Source: Microcaldota archaeon
Lineage (GTDB): Archaea; Micrarchaeota; Micrarchaeia; Anstonellales; Bilamarchaeaceae
Assembly (NCBI GenBank): GCA_021823425.1
Contig: JAKANX010000042.1
Coordinates: forward strand, 1-8,225
Direction: 5' to 3'
DNA: 8,225 nt
The notes under the pieces: model-generated
Seen by the model: only the letters and a program-made list of their open reading frames with translations
What the model was told of the DNA's origin: nothing
Databases searched by the model: none
Translations under genes and position numbers: made by a program
Part shown: one piece after another, positions 1-3,716 of the stretch
Position numbering within the stretch: the first letter of the stretch is position 1
Layout of the letters: each line of letters starts with the position of its first letter

Positions 1-1
1 G

Positions 2-139
2 AAGTCCATGAAGGCTGAAAAGGAAATTGACATTGTGGAAAAGCGCAAGCCGGTGTGGCTCAGGCACGTGCGCCTGCAGTGGCCGGGGCTCATGGAGGGC
101 CTGAAGAACGGCGTCAACGGAATGCGGTTTGCGGCGTGA
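2..139 (+). CDS. C-terminal fragment of an unidentified protein (5' end outside window)
   Basis: An open frame enters from the left edge and ends at TGA 137-139, giving about 45 residues. The fragment begins with a Lys/Glu-rich stretch (KAEKEIDIVEKRK) and ends in a Trp/Arg-containing segment (VWLRHVRLQW) and then NGMRFAA. Codon use (GCG, CTC, AAG, CGC) matches the neighbouring genes, so I take it as the true end of a gene. I do not recognise the family from so short a piece. The GC-rich hairpin immediately downstream may mark its transcript end. Confidence 0.5.
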   Translation, partial: KSMKAEKEIDIVEKRKPVWLRHVRLQWPGLMEGLKNGVNGMRFAA

Positions 140-147
140 CGTTCACG

Positions 148-184
148 GGGCGGGTTTTGCGGGGCTCCGCCCCGGAATCCGCCC
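148..184. repeat. Imperfect GC-rich stem-loop (inverted repeat)
   Basis: Bases 148-156 pair with 176-184 (GGGCGGGTT against AATCCGCCC, one G-T wobble). Inside this, 160-165 pairs perfectly with 169-174 (CGGGGC against GCCCCG) around a TCC loop, and a small asymmetric internal loop joins the two stems. It lies 9 bases after the upstream stop codon. It could be a transcript-end or RNA-stability structure, or a copy of a dispersed palindromic repeat. Archaeal termination usually relies on T tracts and none follows directly, so a terminator role is uncertain. Confidence 0.55.
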
Positions 185-193
185 ACGATAGGA

Positions 194-228
194 TTTAATT
201 GTTTGGTTGAGCGTTATTGACAGGTCAA
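194..228 (+). promoter_or_regulatory. Putative promoter with a palindrome at the start of the next gene
   Basis: A TATA-like run TTTAATT (194-200) lies about 33 bases ahead of the ATG at 230, which would put the transcript start near 220-225. The palindrome TTGAC-AG-GTCAA (217-228) covers that start and ends one base before the ATG, a position where a bound repressor would block initiation. Five-base arms occur often by chance, so the operator idea is weak on sequence alone. AGGT (222-225) could act as a poor ribosome-binding site. Confidence 0.35.
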
Positions 229-229
229 C

Positions 230-532
230 ATGCACACTCGCAGGCTAATTCTTTTCGCTTTGCTGCTCGCGGTTTCCGCCTACGCCACTGCCAATTACGA
301 CATCGTGGTCGCGGACAACTGGAACGCGTTCGTGTGGCTGCACGCGGCGGGCAACGGAAGCCTGGAAATCGGGTTGCCGCCTGACGCTGATTCGCAGGAA
401 AGGAAGCTGGGAATGGCCAAGTCCAGCCTCGCGGTGTGCCTGCGCAGGCTCAGGGAAAAGAACATCGCGAAGATAGACGAGACCGGGCCCACGCAGGGGG
501 TGAGGCTCACGGAGTGGTTCCGCCCGCTCTAG
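230..532 (+). CDS. Small protein with signal/TM-like N-terminus and winged-helix-like C-terminus
   Basis: This 100-residue ORF is not assignable to a named family. Residues 1-21 (basic MHTRR, then LILFALLLAVSAYATA) look like a signal peptide or a single membrane anchor. Residues from about 32 resemble a winged helix-turn-helix: a first helix (NAFVWLHAAGN), a recognition-helix-like stretch (AKSSLAVCLRRLREKNIAKI, about 62-81), and a wing ending in GVRLTEW. A positive N-terminus ahead of the hydrophobic helix would normally place the rest outside the cell, which is odd for a DNA-binding domain. Either the winged-helix resemblance is misleading, or translation starts further in: an in-frame GTG at 305 would give about 76 residues without the hydrophobic part. 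No catalytic residues are evident. A small palindrome lies at its start. Confidence 0.55.
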   Translation: MHTRRLILFALLLAVSAYATANYDIVVADNWNAFVWLHAAGNGSLEIGLPPDADSQERKLGMAKSSLAVCLRRLREKNIAKIDETGPTQGVRLTEWFRPL

Positions 533-538
533 TTAACA

Positions 539-546
539 TTATAAAT
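539..546 (+). promoter_or_regulatory. TATA-like box for the GTG-started gene at 569
   Basis: TTATAAAT at 539-546 lies in a short AT-rich gap between two GC-rich genes, 23-30 bases before the GTG at 569. The usual archaeal TATA-to-start distance is about 25 bases, which would place the first transcribed base at or next to the start codon. This supports the GTG start and a leaderless mRNA. Confidence 0.6.
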
Positions 547-568
547 TTTGTTCCCGATTTAGGAATCC

Positions 569-1216
569 GTGAGTGGGGACCGGCAGCTAAAGACCGCACA
601 TTCCAATTCTCCCAGAGCCCCCCTTGGGCCCGAAGCGTTCAAATTCGTAAAACCCCTCTTGGACGGCAGGGCGGAGCCCTATTCGCTCGCATCGTCCATC
701 CGAGAAGGGGAAGTGAAGCCCGAGGACGTGCGAAGGCCCGTGTTCATGAATTTCTCGAAATTGCTTATTACAGACGTAGGGGAGAAGAAGGCGCTAATTG
801 AGGCGATTATGGAAAGGACCGAGTGCAAGATGCAGAAGGAGGAGCTCTCGCTGATCCGGGACATGGAGAGCGGGGCGCCGGACACGTACGCGATGTTCCC
901 GCTCGCGTTCAGGCTCGGCACCGACGTACTGTTCGAGTACGCGCTGGAAAAGCTCAGGGCGTTCCAGGAATGCCCGCTCGGGACCGCGCACGAGAAGGAG
1001 TTCATAGACGACGTTTTGCAGACGATAAGGGAGATTGCAAAGCGCGACCCGCGGCTTTTCAGGGACGCGCGGGAAACGCTGCTTGAAATCCGGGACAACG
1101 GCGCGTCCCCGGGAGTGAAGTCGCTCGTGTGCGACGAGCTCAGGGAGATGGAATTCTACGAGCCGACCGCGTACACGCACCGCGGGACGCTCGCGATGCC
1201 CGCGCGGGAACAGTAA
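569..1216 (+). CDS. Hypothetical all-helical protein, 215 aa
   Basis: I do not recognise this protein. The start is GTG, chosen because a TATA-like box sits at the leaderless distance; the next in-frame ATG (746) would remove 59 residues. The first 60 residues are Pro/Ser-rich and probably less ordered. From about residue 60 to 195 the sequence reads as successive amphipathic helices (for example LLITDVGEKKALIEAIMERT, VLFEYALEKLRAFQE, EFIDDVLQTIREIAKRD, LFRDARETLLEIRDNG), reminiscent of HEAT/ARM-like helical repeats. There are no TM segments, no metal-binding Cys/His cluster and no Walker motif. It ends 31 bases before Orc1/Cdc6 in the same direction, but Orc1/Cdc6 appears to have its own promoter. 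A role in scaffolding or protein-protein contact is only a guess. Confidence 0.7.
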   Translation: MSGDRQLKTAHSNSPRAPLGPEAFKFVKPLLDGRAEPYSLASSIREGEVKPEDVRRPVFMNFSKLLITDVGEKKALIEAIMERTECKMQKEELSLIRDMESGAPDTYAMFPLAFRLGTDVLFEYALEKLRAFQECPLGTAHEKEFIDDVLQTIREIAKRDPRLFRDARETLLEIRDNGASPGVKSLVCDELREMEFYEPTAYTHRGTLAMPAREQ

Positions 1217-1219
1217 AGG

Positions 1220-1226
1220 CTTTATT
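1220..1226 (+). promoter_or_regulatory. TATA-like box for orc1/cdc6
   Basis: CTTTATT at 1220-1226 lies in the 31-base gap, centred about 25 bases before the ATG at 1248. That is the spacing expected for a leaderless archaeal transcript. No Shine-Dalgarno-like sequence precedes the ATG, which fits. Confidence 0.45.
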
Positions 1227-1247
1227 CCCTTTTCCCGTTATGTTCCC

Positions 1248-2312
1248 ATGAATATTTTCAGGAAGCTTGACTCCTCGCAGAGCGTATTCAAAAACGAGTC
1301 CGCATTCTCCCCGGATTTCATGCCGCCGGAGATACTGCACCGCGAAAACGAGACGCGGGAGCTTGCGCTGAACCTCGCGCCCATAATGAAGGGAATGCGG
1401 GCGGCGAGCGTGGTGCTGCACGGGCCGCCCGGAACAGGAAAAACGACCCTTGCGAGGCACGTGCTCGGCCAGCTGAGGGAAGCGACCGGCAAGGCGCACC
1501 CCGTGTACGTGAATTGCGCCGAGCAGGGTTACAGGTATTCCATACTCGGCGCGCTGCTCGCCTCGCTGGATTACGCGGTATCGCGCAGGGGAAGGAGCGC
1601 GGACGAGCTATTGGGATACGCCGTGGAAATGGTGAAGAAGTCGGGCAAGGTGCCGCTCGTGGTGCTCGACGACATAGACATGCTCCCGGCGAACGAGAAG
1701 AACGGCATACTTTACGACCTGCTGCGCATGCGCGAGAACTTCGGGATTGACTGCACCGTAATCGTGATTACGAACAGGGACGACTTCATGGCGAGCCTGG
1801 AGCGCAGGATAAGGAGCTCGCTGCTTCAGGCCGCGATAAGGTTCCAGCCCTACTCGCCCGCGCAGCTCCGCGACATATTGAAGGAGAGGGCAAAGCTCGG
1901 CCTCCTGCCCGGGGCGTGGGACGAGGACGCGCTCGGGATGTGCGCGGGCTTTGCGGCCAGGAACGGCGGGGACGCGCGCCTCGCGATAAACGCGCTCTGG
2001 CTCGCGGGGAAGGAGGCGGACAGGGAAGGGGGCGCGAAGGTGCTGCCCGCGCACGTGGAAAAGGTGAGGGGAGCCGCGCAGGACCTGTTGCGCGCGGAGC
2101 AGGAGCAGAACCTTTCCAAGGAGGAGAAGCTGGTGCTCGCGGAAATAAGGAAGGCAGGAAGGATACAGAGCGGAACGCTGTATTCCAAGCTGGAATTGAA
2201 CGAGCGCTCGGTGCGCAACTACCTCGCGAGGCTTGAGGAGCTCGGTTTCGTGGAGTCCGTGCAGATAAATTCCAAGGAGGGGAACACGAGGATATTCTCC
2301 GCCAGGAAGTAG
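1248..2312 (+). CDS. cdc6: Orc1/Cdc6 family replication initiator AAA+ ATPase
   Basis: Archaeal Orc1/Cdc6 proteins bind origin DNA and load the MCM helicase. This 354-residue protein shows the family layout. The N-terminal signature SVFKNESAF and LHRENE (residues 12-35) precedes Walker A GPPGTGKTT (59-67). Walker B VVLDDID (138-144), sensor 1 with Asn176 in VIVITNRDD, and an arginine-finger region LERRIRS (184-190) follow. Sensor 2 is NGGDARLAINAL (239-250), with Arg244. The C-terminal winged helix spans about 288-354, with recognition helix ERSVRNYLARLEELG (319-333). The length is slightly short for the family (about 370-420) but no core motif is missing, so it should be active. A TATA-like box sits at leaderless distance. 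The short upstream gap holds no visible origin recognition box, so nothing here shows that the origin lies beside it. Confidence 0.95.
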   Translation: MNIFRKLDSSQSVFKNESAFSPDFMPPEILHRENETRELALNLAPIMKGMRAASVVLHGPPGTGKTTLARHVLGQLREATGKAHPVYVNCAEQGYRYSILGALLASLDYAVSRRGRSADELLGYAVEMVKKSGKVPLVVLDDIDMLPANEKNGILYDLLRMRENFGIDCTVIVITNRDDFMASLERRIRSSLLQAAIRFQPYSPAQLRDILKERAKLGLLPGAWDEDALGMCAGFAARNGGDARLAINALWLAGKEADREGGAKVLPAHVEKVRGAAQDLLRAEQEQNLSKEEKLVLAEIRKAGRIQSGTLYSKLELNERSVRNYLARLEELGFVESVQINSKEGNTRIFSARK

Positions 2313-2319
2313 TTTAAAT
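2313..2319 (+). promoter_or_regulatory. TATA-like box for the PH-domain gene
   Basis: TTTAAAT at 2313-2319 begins at the base after the orc1/cdc6 stop codon and is centred 25 bases before the ATG at 2341. The 28-base gap has no Shine-Dalgarno-like sequence, so a leaderless transcript is likely. This start probably serves the PH-domain gene and the endonuclease gene behind it. Confidence 0.55.
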
Positions 2320-2340
2320 CTTCTCCGCGTTACCTTTTCC

Positions 2341-2811
2341 ATGGGCAACAGCATCTACCTCAAGCCTTCCGGAAGGTTCTACTACGCAGCGTTCTTCATC
2401 GCTTTCCTCGCGGTTTCGCTCGCGCTTTACGCGCTCGCGGGCGTTTTGCCGTTCAACGCGTACCAGGCGATGTTCGAGCTGCTCGTGCTCTACTTCGTGC
2501 TTTCAGGAGGCGCGTTCCTCTACTTCCAGCAGCAGTACGTGCACGCCGAGGACGAAATGCTCACCGTGAAGGAGGGGGTCGTGACGAGCAGGATGGTCGT
2601 CATCCCGTTCAACAAAATCAGCGAGGTCAAGACGCAGTACGGGCTCTGGGACACCATACTCGGCGTGGGCACGGTCGTGATTGACACCGCCGGAAATTCA
2701 GGAGTGCAGGTCGTTTTCTCGCACGTTCCGAGGGACAGCATAATCGCGTTCCTCGCGATGTTCAGGAATTACCGGGGGCCCGACGAGGCGCAGAAAAAAG
2801 GGGCGCAATAG
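2341..2811 (+). CDS. Membrane protein with two TM helices and a bacterial PH-like (YdbT/bPH_2) domain
   Basis: This 156-residue protein has two hydrophobic helices (about 12-34 and 42-63) followed by a cytoplasmic domain (about 66-145). That domain matches the bPH_2/YdbT-type pleckstrin-like fold: DEMLTVKEGVVTSRMVVIPF, then NKISEVKTQYGLWDTILGVG, then TVVIDTAGNSG, and a final helix SIIAFLAMF. The IPF-x-KI and LGxGTVVIDTAG pattern is the recognisable signature. Family members are membrane-anchored and their biochemical role is mostly unknown; some influence membrane or competition-related phenotypes in bacteria. There are no catalytic motifs. The last residues (PDEAQKKGAQ) form a short polar tail. 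The endonuclease gene follows after 17 bases with its own ribosome-binding site, so the two are probably co-transcribed, although no functional link is obvious. Confidence 0.85.
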   Translation: MGNSIYLKPSGRFYYAAFFIAFLAVSLALYALAGVLPFNAYQAMFELLVLYFVLSGGAFLYFQQQYVHAEDEMLTVKEGVVTSRMVVIPFNKISEVKTQYGLWDTILGVGTVVIDTAGNSGVQVVFSHVPRDSIIAFLAMFRNYRGPDEAQKKGAQ

Positions 2812-2814
2812 GAT

Positions 2815-2823
2815 AAGGGGGTG
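2815..2823 (+). promoter_or_regulatory. Shine-Dalgarno-like site deciding the start of the endonuclease gene
   Basis: AAGGGGGTG (2815-2823) resembles the archaeal GGAGGTG-type site and ends 5 bases before ATG 2829. An alternative GTG start at 2823 would overlap this site and have no usable spacing. I therefore prefer the ATG, two residues shorter. Confidence 0.55.
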
Positions 2824-2828
2824 TGCGC

Positions 2829-3308
2829 ATGGAGCCCATAGTCGTTTCGGATTCAAAGGCAATTGAGCTGTTCAGGAAATACGGCGCAGGCGAGGAGGAA
2901 AATGGGAAGGTGAAAATCCACCCGCTTGAGGCGCTCTATTTCATGGAAAGGGGGAAACTTGCCTTGGAAGGCGAGACGTTCGCCTCGCTGCTCGCGAAAT
3001 TGAAGAAGGAGGACGGGCTCGCCGGGGAGAAATATTCAATACTCAAGCACCTGAGGCAGAACGGGTACATACTGCGCCCATCTTATGCGGCCGAGGACTG
3101 GCTCCGCGTGTACAGGAAGGGCTTCAGGCCGGGCGAGGACAGGACGCAGTTCCTGCTCAGGGTAGTGGAAATTGGCTGGCAGCCCAAGTTGCAGGAGCTT
3201 GCCGCGGACTTGAAGAAGGCCGCGGAGGTGCGCAAGGAGCTCGTTTACGCGTACGTGGAGAACGGGAAGGCGCAGTTCTTCAAGACGACAAGGACAAGCT
3301 TTGACTGA
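2829..3308 (+). CDS. endA: tRNA-intron endonuclease family protein (EndA-like), catalytic His replaced; likely structural subunit
   Basis: EndA-family enzymes cut introns out of precursor tRNAs at bulge-helix-bulge sites. Residue numbers here count from the GTG at 2823, two residues ahead of the preferred ATG. The N-terminal domain carries KIHPLEALYFMERGKL (31-46), equivalent to the family's SLVEALYLINLGWLEV. The C-terminal nuclease domain runs from YSILKHLRQNGYILRPSY through VYRKG to VRKELVYAYVENG. Against Methanocaldococcus jannaschii EndA as I remember it (Tyr115, His125, Lys156), Tyr is kept (97) and Lys is kept (138). The segment with the His aligns without gaps as YRKGFRPGEDRTQFLLRVV, which puts Arg107 at the His position. 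Loss of one triad residue is typical of the structural subunit in heteromeric archaeal enzymes, which predicts a second, complete subunit elsewhere. It is probably co-transcribed with the PH-domain gene. An inactive paralogue or an altered active site are the alternatives. Confidence 0.8.
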   Translation: MEPIVVSDSKAIELFRKYGAGEEENGKVKIHPLEALYFMERGKLALEGETFASLLAKLKKEDGLAGEKYSILKHLRQNGYILRPSYAAEDWLRVYRKGFRPGEDRTQFLLRVVEIGWQPKLQELAADLKKAAEVRKELVYAYVENGKAQFFKTTRTSFD

Positions 3309-3323
3309 GCGAACGTCGTTCGC
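3309..3323. promoter_or_regulatory. Perfect 15-bp palindrome between genes
   Basis: GCGAACG-T-CGTTCGC starts at the base right after the endonuclease stop codon and ends 12 bases before the TATA box of the next gene. Seven-base perfect arms around a single centre base make it a possible binding site for a dimeric regulator of the downstream gene, or a short transcript-end hairpin. No T tract follows it, which makes the terminator reading less likely. Confidence 0.4.
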
Positions 3324-3335
3324 CCCGGAGATAAT

Positions 3336-3343
3336 CTTATAAT
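3336..3343 (+). promoter_or_regulatory. TATA box for the Lys-tailed small protein gene
   Basis: CTTATAAT (3336-3343) is the clearest TATA-like box in this gap and would start transcription near 3363-3368. The ATG at 3342 falls inside this box, which argues that it is not a translation start. The in-frame ATG at 3375 lies just downstream of the expected transcript start. Confidence 0.55.
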
Positions 3344-3365
3344 GCTATTCCCCGAAGCAAAACCC

Positions 3366-3370
3366 GGTGA
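3366..3370 (+). promoter_or_regulatory. Shine-Dalgarno GGTGA deciding start at 3375
   Basis: GGTGA at 3366-3370 is complementary to the usual archaeal 16S rRNA 3' end (UCACC) and sits 4 bases before the ATG at 3375. Together with the TATA box covering the earlier ATG, it fixes the likely start. Confidence 0.55.
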
Positions 3371-3374
3371 GCAT

Positions 3375-3644
3375 ATGCCAGTCAAGTATCTCGTGATGAA
3401 GATGAAGGGCGCGTTCTACGCCGGCTCCGAGGCAATCGCGTCAAGCGGCCTCAAGCTCCGCAAGTACGCCAGCCTGGACGCAGTGAAGAACATGGCGCAG
3501 TCGCTCCACCTTTCCGCGTCGTCCCTCGTGTTCAAGGGGGTCACCAAAGGCGAGCAGAAGAAGATAATCGGCGGCAAGGCCAAGGCGGCGAAGAAAAAAT
3601 CTGCGCCGAAAAGGAAAGCCGCGAAGAAGAAGGGGCGCAGGTAG
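3375..3644 (+). CDS. Small basic protein with histone H1-like Lys/Ala tail
   Basis: The protein is 89 residues from ATG 3375. An 11-residue upstream extension to ATG 3342 is rejected because that codon lies in the TATA box. Residues 1-57 form a compact-looking domain I do not recognise (VKYLVMKMKGAFYAG, then YASLDAVKNMAQSLHLSASS and LVFKGV), with alternating strand and helix character. Residues 62-89 are a disordered tail with 15 Lys/Arg in 28 residues, broken by Ala, Gly and Pro (KAKAAKKKSAPKRKAAKKK). Such tails resemble those of histone H1 and bacterial H1-like chromatin proteins and usually bind nucleic acid. There is no signal peptide or TM segment. It has its own promoter, a palindrome upstream and a strong T-tract terminator, so it is a single-gene unit. 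A nucleoid or RNA-binding role is inference from composition. Confidence 0.7.
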   Translation: MPVKYLVMKMKGAFYAGSEAIASSGLKLRKYASLDAVKNMAQSLHLSASSLVFKGVTKGEQKKIIGGKAKAAKKKSAPKRKAAKKKGRR

Positions 3645-3647
3645 CGC

Positions 3648-3669
3648 TCTTTTTTTCTATTTTTTTCTT
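3648..3669 (+). terminator. Oligo-T terminator after the Lys-tailed gene
   Basis: Two runs of seven T (3650-3656 and 3660-3666) separated by CTA start six bases after the stop codon. Archaeal RNA polymerase terminates at such T-rich stretches without needing a hairpin. The element works only for rightward transcription and insulates the convergent leftward gene ending at 3717. Confidence 0.75.
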
Positions 3670-3716
3670 ATTCTGCTGACCTGCTGACGCCCCTTATTTC
3701 AACCGGCTTATTCCGG

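Noticed and set aside
1217..1247. Replication origin beside orc1/cdc6
   Set aside because: Archaeal origins often neighbour this gene, but the 31-base gap holds no visible origin recognition box or unwinding element, and the other gaps show no repeated ORB-like motif.
1608..2354. Long minus-strand open frame opposite orc1/cdc6
   Set aside because: It is the shadow of a well-supported AAA+ gene in GC-rich DNA, with no recognisable domain of its own.
2365..2376. 12-bp perfect palindrome CCTTCCGGAAGG inside the PH-domain gene
   Set aside because: It lies in coding sequence, and one or two perfect 12-bp palindromes are expected by chance in a window this size.
3342..3374. Earlier ATG for the Lys-tailed small protein
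   Set aside because: The codon lies within the TATA box, upstream of the expected transcript start. ATG 3375 has a GGTGA ribosome-binding site.
3673..3688. Tandem CTGCTGAC repeat between the convergent genes
   Set aside because: There are only two 8-base units and no further structure, so chance is likely.
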